Shown here in pieces: positions 1 through 7,089 of a stretch of 33,212 bases of DNA. Both the position numbers and the translations under genes were made by a program. Origin of the DNA: Caldifarciminota bacterium (GTDB lineage: Bacteria; Hydrothermota; Tepidihabitantia; Tepidihabitantales; Tepidihabitantaceae); NCBI GenBank assembly GCA_020352555.1, contig CP070680.1, forward strand, positions 2,257,003-2,290,214, read 5' to 3'. Below the pieces are notes generated by a model. It was not told the origin of the DNA, searched no databases, and saw only the letters and a program-made list of their open reading frames with translations. Numbering within the stretch: the stretch's first letter is position 1; each line of letters starts with the position of its first letter.

Positions 1-40
1 AAAGCGGCAGCGGAGCCTGCCCCGAGCCCGCGTCCAGAAG

Positions 41-108
41 AGATTGCCACGGCCGCTTCGCGGCCGTGCCCATGAGGCACCAACCCCAGTCCGTTGTGCG
101 CAATGACG
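41..108 (+). repeat. Dispersed palindromic repeat, family A
   Basis: Begins AGATTGCCAC and ends GTGCGCAATGACG, with a hairpin (GGCCGCTTCGCGGCC) just inside the left end. The same two ends occur inverted at the right edge of the window (33142-33212) and, diverged, at 144-180. Short intergenic palindromic elements with GATTGCCAC and GCAATGACG ends are common in many bacterial genomes; their role is unknown to me. Confidence 0.6.
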
Positions 109-143
109 GAACCGCGAGACCCGTGACAGTCTTCTACCCTCTT

Positions 144-180
144 CGTCACTGCGAGGCCCGCAGGGCCGTGGCAGTCTTCT
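144..180 (-). repeat. Dispersed repeat family A, short diverged copy
   Basis: Top strand runs CGTCACTGCGAGG to GGCAGTCTTCT with a central palindrome of CCCGCAGGG type. Read on the minus strand it starts AGACTGCCACGG and ends GCAGTGACG, matching the ends of the 41-108 copy with one change in each conserved end. Confidence 0.5.
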
Positions 181-266
181 GCCGTGGACAGAGGCTGAGA
201 GATGTCCCGACTTCGTGTGCCTTCGGCACGCTCCGCATCGACATGACAGAGGACCGACCGCTCTCC

Positions 267-308
267 CGTCATTTCGACCGACCGAAGGGAGTGGAGAAAT
301 CTCTATGA
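267..308 (+). repeat. Dispersed repeat family B (GTCATTTCGACCG to GAGAAATCT)
   Basis: The segment begins CGTCATTTCGACCGACCG and ends GTGGAGAAATCTC. This pattern resembles a second class of short intergenic repeat seen in many genomes. Only one clear copy lies in the window, so the repeat nature rests on recognition of the motif, not on an internal match. Confidence 0.4.
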
Positions 309-335
309 GAAGTGTCCTTGCGAGGGTCTCGCCGG

Positions 336-395
336 GATTGCCACCGACCCCTGTGCATGAGCCATCGGAGGGCTCCTGCGAGGACGCAGAGCAAG
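336..395 (+). repeat. Long form of repeat A; inverted partner of the right window edge
   Basis: By direct comparison, 51 of 60 bases match the reverse complement of 33152-33211. Both begin GATTGCCACCGACCCC and share CATGAGCCATC further in. The copy runs straight into the remnant protein tail at 395-439, so the repeat appears to have replaced the body of a former gene. Confidence 0.65.
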
Positions 396-439
396 GACCC
401 AGGGCGTCGAGTGTGCTGAAGGTCGTCGTACAGCGCTAG
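395..439 (+). pseudogene. C-terminal tail remnant of a lost sorted exported protein
   Basis: The last 14 codons read GPRASSVLKVVVQR and then TAG. This matches the extreme C-terminus of the exported proteins at 519-1880 (ends VRKVVIQR) and 31596-32951 (ends VRKVVIQR). Upstream there is no matching body, only repeats A and B. The following 80 bases, including the TTGACA box, also resemble the gene junction at 1836-1959, so this is probably the end of a former neighbour in a tandem series. Confidence 0.6.
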
Positions 440-467
440 ACGTTTCTCCTCTGTTCTCTCTGGCCGC

Positions 468-498
468 TTGACAGAGTCCGTTTCGGCTGCACTATCTG
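468..498 (+). promoter_or_regulatory. Promoter of the PQQ-propeller gene
   Basis: TTGACA at 468-473, then a CTATCT / TATCTG box at about 492-498 after 18-19 bp. An AAGGAGGTG ribosome site follows at about 509-516, a few bases before the GTG start at 519. The -10 match is only fair. Confidence 0.5.
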
Positions 499-518
499 GG
501 CGCATCCAAGGAGGTGCA

Positions 519-1880
519 GTGAAGCGTTTCACGACCATTGTCTGTCTGCTCTTTCTGTCCGTTGCCGCCGTAGGCCAGCCCGGTACGCTGAAGTGGCGAT
601 ATCAGACCGGTAGCAATGCAGTAGCTTCCCCTGCCATCGGGCCTGACGGCACGGTCTACGTCGCGAACAATGACCTGTGTCTATACGCCGTCAATCGCGA
701 CGGAACGCTGAAGTGGCGCTACTTTGTCGGCGGCTTCATGTACTCATCCCCTACCATCGGCCCTGACGGCACAATCTATTTCGGCTCGGGCGACGGCTAC
801 CTCTATGCCCTCAATCCCGACAGCACGCTGAAATGGCGCTCCTGGGCATCCGGCCAGGGCATCAGGTCGTCTCCCGCGATCGGCTCTGACGGTACGCTCT
901 ACGTCGGGACCGGCCCCTACGTCCGTGCCTACAATCCCGACAGCTCGGTCAAGTGGACCTACGAGGTCGGTGGAGACGTCAAGTGCTCCCCTGCCATCAG
1001 TTCCGACGGCACGATCTACATCGAGTCGTCCAACGGATACCTCTACGCATTCAACCCGGACAGCACGCTCAAGTGGCGCTATCGGACCGCAGAGAACGGC
1101 CTCAGCTCTCCGGCGATCGGCGACGACGGCACTGTCTACCACGCCACAAGGTCAGCAGGCCTGCTGGCCATCAACCCGGACAGCACGCTCAAGTGGCACT
1201 GTGAAGTCTCCCAGATTCTGTATTCCTCGCCTGCCGTCGGGCCAGACGGCGCGATCTACCTCGGGTCATTGAGCCACCGTCTCTACGCCGTCAACCCGGA
1301 CAGCACGGTCAGGTGGCGCTACCGGGCCGGCTCCGAGATAAGGAATTCGCCGGCAATCGGCTCTGACGGCACGGTCTACGTCGGAGCGGCGGACGGCTAC
1401 CTCTACGCCGTCAACCCGGGCGGCACGTTGAGATGGCGGTACAATACCGGGAGCTCCATCGCCCTGTCCGCGCCGGCAATCGGCCCCGACGGCACGGTCT
1501 ACTTCGGTGCGGTAGACGGCTGCCTCTACGCGATCGAGGGTACGGGCCGTCTTGCGAATTCTGCCTGGCCCAAGTTCGGTCACGACAACCAGAACACCGG
1601 CCGGATGGGCGGGGGCGGAATCCTCGGGTGGGAGACAGGAGCGCCCAAGCCAGAGGCCCGGGCGACGATTGTCCGGCACAGGCTGCACCTGGACCGGCCC
1701 TCCGGCCGCTCGGAGCCGGCTGCAACCCTGCACGACCCTGCAGGCAGGATGGTCATGCGCCTGTTCCCCGGCGACAACGATGTGGGCAGCATCCCTGCCG
1801 GAGTCTATTTCCTAAGACAGGGTCCTGGGATTCCAGGGGCCGAGGGTCCGAGTGTGCGGAAGGTCGTCATACAGCGCTAG
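519..1880 (+). CDS. Exported PQQ-type eight-bladed beta-propeller with C-terminal sorting domain
   Basis: A 453-residue protein starting at GTG 519, chosen for its AAGGAGG site and the signal peptide that follows (VKRFTTIVCLLFLSVAAVG). Eight repeats of about 38-40 residues cover residues 24-345; each has the form LKWRY..G....SSPAIGPDGTVYVG...YLYAVNPD, the PQQ-like propeller blade. The DNA of the repeats is still very alike, which points to recent expansion by duplication. The last 75 or so residues form a sorting-type domain (HDPAGRMVM, PAGVYFLRQ, ending KVVIQR). Likely exported and held at or released from the surface. No catalytic residues for PQQ dehydrogenases are visible, so an enzymatic role is not claimed. 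Next gene starts 76 bases downstream. Confidence 0.85.
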   Translation: MKRFTTIVCLLFLSVAAVGQPGTLKWRYQTGSNAVASPAIGPDGTVYVANNDLCLYAVNRDGTLKWRYFVGGFMYSSPTIGPDGTIYFGSGDGYLYALNPDSTLKWRSWASGQGIRSSPAIGSDGTLYVGTGPYVRAYNPDSSVKWTYEVGGDVKCSPAISSDGTIYIESSNGYLYAFNPDSTLKWRYRTAENGLSSPAIGDDGTVYHATRSAGLLAINPDSTLKWHCEVSQILYSSPAVGPDGAIYLGSLSHRLYAVNPDSTVRWRYRAGSEIRNSPAIGSDGTVYVGAADGYLYAVNPGGTLRWRYNTGSSIALSAPAIGPDGTVYFGAVDGCLYAIEGTGRLANSAWPKFGHDNQNTGRMGGGGILGWETGAPKPEARATIVRHRLHLDRPSGRSEPAATLHDPAGRMVMRLFPGDNDVGSIPAGVYFLRQGPGIPGAEGPSVRKVVIQR

Positions 1881-1908
1881 ACGTCTCTTCTCAGCTCTCT
1901 TTGACGGC

Positions 1909-1938
1909 TTGACAGAATCGGATTCCTGCGGCACAGTA
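1909..1938 (+). promoter_or_regulatory. Possible promoter of the YVTN-propeller gene
   Basis: TTGACA at 1909-1914 aligns with the promoter at 468 when the two gene junctions are superposed. The expected -10 site reads CACAGTA and is poor, so it may be weak or inactive. A TTGGAGG ribosome site follows before the GTG at 1957. Confidence 0.3.
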
Positions 1939-1956
1939 GGGAGCATTGGAGGCCCA

Positions 1957-3261
1957 GTGAAGAGATTCGGATTTGTGTCGACCTGTCTGTTGGCCGCAGC
2001 GGCTTCGGCCCAGTATCTCGAGACCACGATACCGCTCGTGGATTCGGGCGGCGGGGTCAGATTCCCGAAAGCGCTGGCCTACGACCCGACAAACGACCGG
2101 GTCTATGCGTGCGGCGACATCGGCAACTGCGTCGTTATTGTCGACGGCGCAACAAACCACACGCTCGGCGGAGTGACGGTCCCCTCGGGCGGCTCTGACA
2201 TCCTCTGCAACGCGGGCAACGGCAAGCTCTACCATGCCGACTTCTACAACAGCAGCGTAACGGTCATCGACTGCGCCACCAACAGCGTCCTGGCAACCGT
2301 CCAGACCGGCTCGACACCGCGCATGCTGTGCCTCGAACCGGAGACCGACAAGCTCTACTGCTCATGTTCTGGTGACGGCAACGTCGCAGTGATCGACGGC
2401 CAGTCCGACACGCTGCTTACGCTGGTCCAGGTCGGAACCATGCCCTCGGGGCTCTGCTACAATCCCCATGACGACCGCATCTACTGCTCGAATTCGTTCG
2501 GCGGCACGGTGTCGGTCATCGACTGCTCAAGCGACACGGTCATCGCCACAGTCCAGGTCGGCGAGTGCCCGGTCCAGCTCTGCTACGCCGGTTCAAACAA
2601 CTGCATCTACAGCGCGTGCATCGACAGCGTGACCGTGATCGACGGAAGCTCCAACGCGGTCGTAGCCAGGATAGGCGCGGGTTCTCTGCCTTTTGCCCTG
2701 CGCTACGTTGCGCGAGAGAACGCTGTCTACTGCGCCAATATGTCGGATTCCACTGTCTCGGTCATCGACTGCGGCACGAATTCGGTCATCGCGACCATCG
2801 GGGTCGGCATCGGCTCGAGCGCACTCTGCCTGGACCCTGCCCACAACAAGGTCTATTGCGGCAACTACGACGAGGACAATGTCAGCGTCATCGACTGCCG
2901 GACCAACCAGGTGATTCAGACCCTGCCGGCCGGAGACGCACCCGGCGCGTTTGTGCTGAACCCCACATGGAGCCGGGTCTACGTGGCCAACGACCGGGAT
3001 TCGACCGTGACGGTCTATCGCGACACCACGCCGCAAGGGCTCGCCGGACACGAACGGCCGGGAAGAATTGGCCCGGCCCGAAACCCGACGATGGTACGCC
3101 GAATCGAAGCCGGCCCACCCAATGTACGCATCTTCGACATTCACGGCCGGGACCTGACCGGGGAGCGAACAGGACTCGCGCCTGGCGCATATTTCCTGCG
3201 CCGGCAGACCGCTGACAGCCGACTGCAGCCGGCTGTCAGCAAGGTAGTCATCCAGCACTAG
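1957..3261 (+). CDS. Exported YVTN-type beta-propeller with C-terminal sorting domain
   Basis: 434 residues, GTG start at 1957 behind TTGGAGG, followed by a signal peptide (VKRFGFVSTCLLAAAASA). Eight repeats of about 40-43 residues occupy most of the protein; each has the form LCYNP..DRIYCSN...GTVSVIDCSS..VIATVQVG, the YVTN / surface-layer propeller signature. Most blades carry a Cys in VIDC and another before the Y, an unusual regular Cys pattern that could allow inter-blade disulfides after export. The C-terminus has FDIHGRDL, PGAYFLRR and ends KVVIQH, the same sorting tail as its neighbour. Binding partner unknown. Confidence 0.85.
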   Translation: MKRFGFVSTCLLAAAASAQYLETTIPLVDSGGGVRFPKALAYDPTNDRVYACGDIGNCVVIVDGATNHTLGGVTVPSGGSDILCNAGNGKLYHADFYNSSVTVIDCATNSVLATVQTGSTPRMLCLEPETDKLYCSCSGDGNVAVIDGQSDTLLTLVQVGTMPSGLCYNPHDDRIYCSNSFGGTVSVIDCSSDTVIATVQVGECPVQLCYAGSNNCIYSACIDSVTVIDGSSNAVVARIGAGSLPFALRYVARENAVYCANMSDSTVSVIDCGTNSVIATIGVGIGSSALCLDPAHNKVYCGNYDEDNVSVIDCRTNQVIQTLPAGDAPGAFVLNPTWSRVYVANDRDSTVTVYRDTTPQGLAGHERPGRIGPARNPTMVRRIEAGPPNVRIFDIHGRDLTGERTGLAPGAYFLRRQTADSRLQPAVSKVVIQH

Positions 3262-3267
3262 ACGCAC

Positions 3268-4035
3268 TTGCCCCGGTCCTCTGAGCGCTCTCGACGCAAT
3301 CTTGAGCTCGCCAGCGACCTGATCGCAGCCAGGCACGAGGCCTGGGATGAGCACCTGCTCGGCCAGCCATTCTACCTCGACATGCTGGACTACCTTGTCG
3401 ACATCCTGGAGCTTTGCCTGCCGCCAAAAGCCCGGGTCATTGAGATTTCCTGCGGAACAGGGATACTGGCTGAGCAGATACTGCGCCGGCTGCCCGGAGT
3501 CAGGCTCGTTGTGACCGACATCTCGGCAGGCAAGCTCGCGGTGACAAGAAGAAGGACCGCCCGGTTCAGGAAAAGGGTGACGTTCATCCGCAAGGACAAT
3601 GCCGCCTGCTCGTTCTACGGCCGGTACGACGCGGTCTGCACGACCAACGCGATGAGGCTCGCCTTTGTCGACTACGCCCGGCTCTACCGCAACTTCTACC
3701 GGATCCTTGACAGGGCCGGCATCGTCCTGATCGGCGAGGCGGTCTTTCCGGCAGGCAGGAACAGACTCCTTGCCAGAATCGGAGATGAAATCAACGAGGC
3801 AAAGACCGCGCCCGGGTCTGCAGACCGCTACTCAGAACTTGTCTGCAGCCCGGGATTCACAGCCAGGGTCGACAAGGCCGACATCCTGAAGAAAGTCAGG
3901 TTCTATTCTCCCGGGTTCCATATCCGGCACCTGAGGGCTGCCGGGTTCCGCGAGGCTGAAGTCGTGTACCGCAAGTACCACCACTCCATCATCGCCGGAA
4001 TGAAAGGCAGGATGAAGATCAGGAGCCAGGGCTGA
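3268..4035 (+). CDS. Class I SAM-dependent methyltransferase
   Basis: 255 residues. SAM-binding motif I is clear at about residues 56-65 (VIEISCGTGILAEQIL), followed by the acidic strand end VVTDIS at about residue 82 and KDNAA at about residue 110. The rest (YDAVCTTNAMRLAFVDYARLY) is consistent with a Rossmann methyltransferase whose substrate cannot be told. The start is a TTG only 6 bases after the previous stop, with no ribosome site seen; it may be translated by run-on from the propeller gene. The N-terminus before residue 20 is therefore uncertain. Cytoplasmic, no signal peptide. Confidence 0.75.
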   Translation: MPRSSERSRRNLELASDLIAARHEAWDEHLLGQPFYLDMLDYLVDILELCLPPKARVIEISCGTGILAEQILRRLPGVRLVVTDISAGKLAVTRRRTARFRKRVTFIRKDNAACSFYGRYDAVCTTNAMRLAFVDYARLYRNFYRILDRAGIVLIGEAVFPAGRNRLLARIGDEINEAKTAPGSADRYSELVCSPGFTARVDKADILKKVRFYSPGFHIRHLRAAGFREAEVVYRKYHHSIIAGMKGRMKIRSQG

Positions 4036-4086
4036 GGGCCCGGGCCTGCTCGCGGTTCTTCTGACGGACTCAGTACGCAAGGTCGA

Positions 4087-4115
4087 TTGACCCGGCAGAC
4101 AGTCCGGGCTATACT
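4087..4115 (+). promoter_or_regulatory. Promoter of the GIY-YIG-like gene
   Basis: TTGACC at 4087-4092, 17 bp spacer, TATACT at 4110-4115. Transcription would start near 4122, giving a leader of about 150 nt before the GTG at 4274. Confidence 0.7.
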
Positions 4116-4138
4116 CACTTTGTGCCTGGGTTGCATCC

Positions 4139-4215
4139 GGCCCGATACCGGGTCTGCCGCACACGCGGCCGCCCGTCCCTTGCCGACGATTCTGTCGGTC
4201 TTTCCGTATCGGGTC
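4139..4215 (+). ncRNA. Structured leader RNA with three-way junction
   Basis: GGCCCGATAC at 4139-4148 pairs with GTATCGGGTC at 4206-4215 (one G-U pair). The enclosed segment holds two further hairpins: GCCGC-ACAC-GCGGC at 4156-4169 and CCGAC-GATTCT-GTCGG at 4183-4198. The arrangement lies between a good promoter and the ribosome site at about 4262, so it would be transcribed as a 5' leader. No known riboswitch core was recognised. It could be a regulatory leader or simply a stable fold. Confidence 0.45.
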
Positions 4216-4273
4216 AGAGAGCTTCTTCCCTACCCAACAGCCTGAACCGCGACCATTCCACAAGGAGGAGCAC

Positions 4274-4627
4274 GTGACTCTCGGTATGCGCGGACCGTAC
4301 TATCTCAACCCTGAAACCGTTGACCGCGAGGTGCGCGGCAAGACTCCGGGCAACTACGCCATCGGGTACTGCAAGGACAATGGCGCCTTCGTGGTCCGCT
4401 ATGTCGGCCGTTCGGACTCTGACCTGAACTCCAAACTCAAGTCCCATGAAGCCGATATGTCGACCCGGTTCAAATGGCGTCCGGCCGATTCGGCCAAGTC
4501 AGCTTTCGACTTCGAGTGCAAGAACTTCCATGACTTCGGCGGCTACGACCATCTCGAGAACGAGTACCATCCCGAGCCCCCCAGCGGCATGTCCTGGACC
4601 TGCCCGTTCTGCCACGAGCTTGATTGA
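4274..4627 (+). CDS. Small GIY-YIG-like domain protein
   Basis: 117 residues, GTG start behind a strong AAGGAGGAG site. GNYAIGY at about residues 27-33 and VRYVGRSDSDL at about 40-50 match the two strands and the Arg of the GIY-YIG nuclease fold in spacing and form. The rest is FECKNFHDFGG, NEYHPEPPSG and a C-terminal CPFCHELD, with a CxxC that may bind metal. Similar small proteins are usually listed as hypothetical. Whether it cuts DNA is unknown; the catalytic Glu of GIY-YIG enzymes cannot be assigned with confidence (E in FEC at about 78 is a candidate). Monocistronic, with its own promoter and structured leader. Confidence 0.6.
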   Translation: MTLGMRGPYYLNPETVDREVRGKTPGNYAIGYCKDNGAFVVRYVGRSDSDLNSKLKSHEADMSTRFKWRPADSAKSAFDFECKNFHDFGGYDHLENEYHPEPPSGMSWTCPFCHELD

Positions 4628-4736
4628 AACCGGCTGCGTCCCGGCCCGGCAGGGCGAGCAGGGCATCTCGACCGGTCCTGTCTGAGGCCCGCAGTCTGTT
4701 CCATCTCAGGCAACGCGCCCCACTCCACCAGGCAGG

Positions 4737-4764
4737 TTGACAATCAACAGCCCCTCCCTACTAT
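4737..4764 (+). promoter_or_regulatory. Promoter of alr, leaderless type
   Basis: TTGACA at 4737-4742, 16 bp spacer, TACTAT at 4759-4764. The GTG start of alr is at 4771, only 6 bases after the -10 box, so the transcript should begin at or within a base of the start codon. No ribosome site exists or could fit. Confidence 0.75.
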
Positions 4765-4770
4765 CCCCAC

Positions 4771-5952
4771 GTGGATTTCGGCCGGATCTGGGCTGAGATA
4801 GACCTCAGCGCCCTGAACCACAATCTCGGACAGGTGCGGAGCCTGGTCCCCGACCGGAAGATGATGGTCGCGGTCAAGGCCGACGCGTACGGCCACGGGC
4901 TGAGCGAAATCGCGCTCGAACTCCAGGGCAAGGTGGAAGCGTTCGGTGTCGCAGGTGTCGAGGAAGGGGCCCACCTGCGTGAGGCGGGCGTGGACCGGAC
5001 CGACATCATCGTGCTTTCGCCTGTACCCTACAGTGAAATACCGCTCCTGTTCGAACGCTCGCTGGTCCCGTCGGTCACCGAACTCGAATTCGCCCGGAGG
5101 CTGTCGGCCGAATCCCGGCTTCGGGATGCCGGCATCCAGGTCCACATCGAAGTCGACACCGGCATGGGCCGAACCGGCATCTCGGTATCCGAAACCGCGG
5201 AATTCATCCCTGCGGTGGCCGGCCTGCCCGGACTCGAAGTCCAGGGCGTGTTCACCCACTTCCCTGCTGCTGACAACGATGTCGCGTTCACCGAGTCCCA
5301 GGTCAAGGAATACGAACAGCTTCTCGACCGGCTCGAGGCCAAAGGGCTGGGCCCGTTCGTCCGCCACGCGGCCAACTCGGCCGGACTCATGAACGTGCCT
5401 GTTTCCCGGCTCGACATGGCGCGTCCTGGCCTGGTCGTGTACGGCATCCTGCCCGACAGCTACTACAAGGGTGAACGCGAGACCGGGCTGGACCTCAAGC
5501 CGGTGATGAGCCTGCGCTCCCGGATCGTCAACCTGCGCGACATCCCGGCCGGCCGTTCGATCAGCTACGACCGCAACTTCTTCACCAAGCACGACTCCCG
5601 CATCGCGGTGATTACCGCCGGGTACGGCGACGGCTACCCCTGGTCACTGACCAACCGCGGCCAGGCCATCGTGTCCGGCCGGCGCGTTCCGGTGGTCGGC
5701 AATGTCTGCATGGACCTGACCATGCTCGACGTCACCGGGGTACAGGACGTGTCGATCGGACAGACCGTGACCCTTTTCGGGACAGCCGACGGTGTCACGA
5801 TTCCGGTCAACGAAGTCGCCGCTGCAGCCGGGACAATACCCTATGAAATCATCTGCCGGGTCAGCCCGCGGGTGCCCCGCGTGTATCTGAAGAACGGCAA
5901 GATCACAGAAGTGAGGAATCTGCTCAGCAACCCGGACCGCAACAGACTATGA
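4771..5952 (+). CDS. alr: Alanine racemase
   Basis: 393 residues, normal family length. Converts L-alanine to D-alanine with PLP for peptidoglycan. The PLP lysine is Lys36 in MVAVKADAYGHG and the opposite catalytic base is Tyr266 in ISYDRNF, both at the usual positions. Also visible are HVEIDTGMGR-like HIEVDTGMGRTG at about 125-136, the AGYGDGYPW stretch and the GNVCMDLTMLDVT loop near the C-terminal domain. The N-terminal PLP barrel and C-terminal beta domain are both complete. The GTG start coincides with the predicted transcription start, so the mRNA is leaderless. It overlaps the following DUF1844 gene by ATGA, so the two are co-translated. Confidence 0.95.
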   Translation: MDFGRIWAEIDLSALNHNLGQVRSLVPDRKMMVAVKADAYGHGLSEIALELQGKVEAFGVAGVEEGAHLREAGVDRTDIIVLSPVPYSEIPLLFERSLVPSVTELEFARRLSAESRLRDAGIQVHIEVDTGMGRTGISVSETAEFIPAVAGLPGLEVQGVFTHFPAADNDVAFTESQVKEYEQLLDRLEAKGLGPFVRHAANSAGLMNVPVSRLDMARPGLVVYGILPDSYYKGERETGLDLKPVMSLRSRIVNLRDIPAGRSISYDRNFFTKHDSRIAVITAGYGDGYPWSLTNRGQAIVSGRRVPVVGNVCMDLTMLDVTGVQDVSIGQTVTLFGTADGVTIPVNEVAAAAGTIPYEIICRVSPRVPRVYLKNGKITEVRNLLSNPDRNRL

Positions 5953-6353
5953 AAGCCGAATCGAACAAGAAGCCCGAACCTTCCGCCCTGCCCGAGTCTT
6001 CACTCGGCGGCCTGGTGCTCAGCCTGTCGGCCGCCGCACTGGCCTACATGGGCGAGAAGGTCGCGCCCGAGGGCCAGAACCCTGACGCCAATCTGCTGCT
6101 CGCGCGCCACACCATCGGCACGCTCGAGATGCTGAAGGCCAAGACCGAGGGCAATCGAACGCCGGAAGAAGACAAGCTGTTCGACGAGATGCTGTACCAG
6201 CTCAGGATGGCGTATGTCGAGGCCGAAGAGAAGCAGAAGTCCGGGCAGCCCAAAGACGCGAAGACGCCCGAACCAGACAAAGCGGAAGGCGAGAAGGAAC
6301 CTGACAAGACCGCCGAGCCCGCAGAGCCAGGGCCCGGCGGCGAGAAGAGCTAG
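5949..6353 (+). CDS. DUF1844 family protein
   Basis: 134 residues. The first 95 match the DUF1844 pattern: SLGGLVLSLSAAALAYMGEK, then NLLLARHTIGTLEMLKAKTEGNRTPEE and LYQLRMAYVEAEE. Function of the family is not known. The last 40 residues are a low-complexity charged tail of Lys, Glu, Pro and Asp. The ATG overlaps the alr stop by four bases. The stop shares the four bases CTAG with the stop of the convergent gene on the other strand. Confidence 0.8.
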   Translation: MKAESNKKPEPSALPESSLGGLVLSLSAAALAYMGEKVAPEGQNPDANLLLARHTIGTLEMLKAKTEGNRTPEEDKLFDEMLYQLRMAYVEAEEKQKSGQPKDAKTPEPDKAEGEKEPDKTAEPAEPGPGGEKS

Positions 6354-7000
6354 CGCCCGGTCAGCTTGACCAGCCTGACCGTGGCCGCTGACCGGCCGGA
6401 GCTGACCTGGCACAGATACACTCCGTCCGCGACCTGCCGGCCGTTGGCGTCTTGTCCGTCCCACACGAATCCTGGCCGGTCTTCCCGGGTGAGTACCCGC
6501 ACGACGTTGCCGCAGGCATCGTAGACCAAGGCCCTGACACCAGGTCCTGGTGTGTCGGCCGGCAGTATGCTGACCGCTGACCTGAACGGATTCGGCAGGC
6601 AGCAGACGCGCCCGAGCACCCGGGTGCCGGATTCCGAGATGCCGCTGATGTCGACAAACTTCACCTTCGGCTGGGCATCGAAGCTCACATCCAGCTCGTA
6701 CCAGGTGTCCTCGAGCATGCCGAACAGCGTGTCGGCATACCGGCCCGCCTCGTTGATCTGGTAGTAGAGCGCCACGTTGCGGGGGAACTTCAGCACTTCA
6801 AACTCGATGCTGTCCACGGTTCCCGGGTCCCCGCCCCAGGCGGTGTTGAACTTCCAGTTCGGAGCAGTGCCGTAGATGAACTTCACCGTGTCCACGCTCA
6901 CCTGGTAGTCACTCGTGTTGAGCACGCCCAGCACTGTGACTTCTTCTGCCGATGCCGTCACCGCCAGTCCAATCAGACAGACGAGTGCTGTGCTCTTCAT
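6350..7000 (-). CDS. Exported protein with FlgD-like / type IX-like C-terminal domain
   Basis: 216 residues with a signal peptide (MKSTALVCLIGLAVTASAEE). The N-terminal 120 residues (VTVLGVLNTSDYQVSVDTVKF onward in short strands) are not recognised; they read like a beta-sandwich. From about residue 137 the protein has the sorting-domain signature: LPNPFRSAVSI, VYDACGNVVRVL, FVWDGQDANGRQVADGVYL, then VRLVKLTGR. Such domains direct or follow export to the cell surface. The ATG lies 9 bases after a -10 box, so the mRNA has almost no leader. Divergent from the FMN-binding protein at 7090. Confidence 0.8.
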   Translation of the reverse strand: MKSTALVCLIGLAVTASAEEVTVLGVLNTSDYQVSVDTVKFIYGTAPNWKFNTAWGGDPGTVDSIEFEVLKFPRNVALYYQINEAGRYADTLFGMLEDTWYELDVSFDAQPKVKFVDISGISESGTRVLGRVCCLPNPFRSAVSILPADTPGPGVRALVYDACGNVVRVLTREDRPGFVWDGQDANGRQVADGVYLCQVSSGRSAATVRLVKLTGR

Positions 7001-7009
7001 AGTGCCGTA

Positions 7010-7038
7010 ATGCTACCTCAGAATCGTGAAGCTGTCAA
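7010..7038 (-). promoter_or_regulatory. Minus-strand promoter of the sorted exported protein
   Basis: On the minus strand TTGACA (7038-7033), 17 bp spacer, TAGCAT (7015-7010). The ATG at 7000 follows after 9 bases. Its -35 box is only 15 bp from the -35 box of the plus-strand promoter at 7054, so both polymerases cannot bind at once. Confidence 0.75.
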
Positions 7039-7053
7039 GGTATCGCCGGCCGA

Positions 7054-7082
7054 TTGACACGGTGCACCTTCCCTGGAAAATG
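7054..7082 (+). promoter_or_regulatory. Plus-strand promoter of the FMN-binding protein, leaderless type
   Basis: TTGACA at 7054-7059, 17 bp spacer, AAAATG at 7077-7082. The GTG start at 7090 comes 7 bases later, the expected transcription start point. Confidence 0.65.
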
Positions 7083-7089
7083 GGCAGCT

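Noticed and set aside
66..308. Short plus-strand frames in the first 310 bases
   Set aside because: They run through repeats A and B and have no ribosome site or recognisable content.
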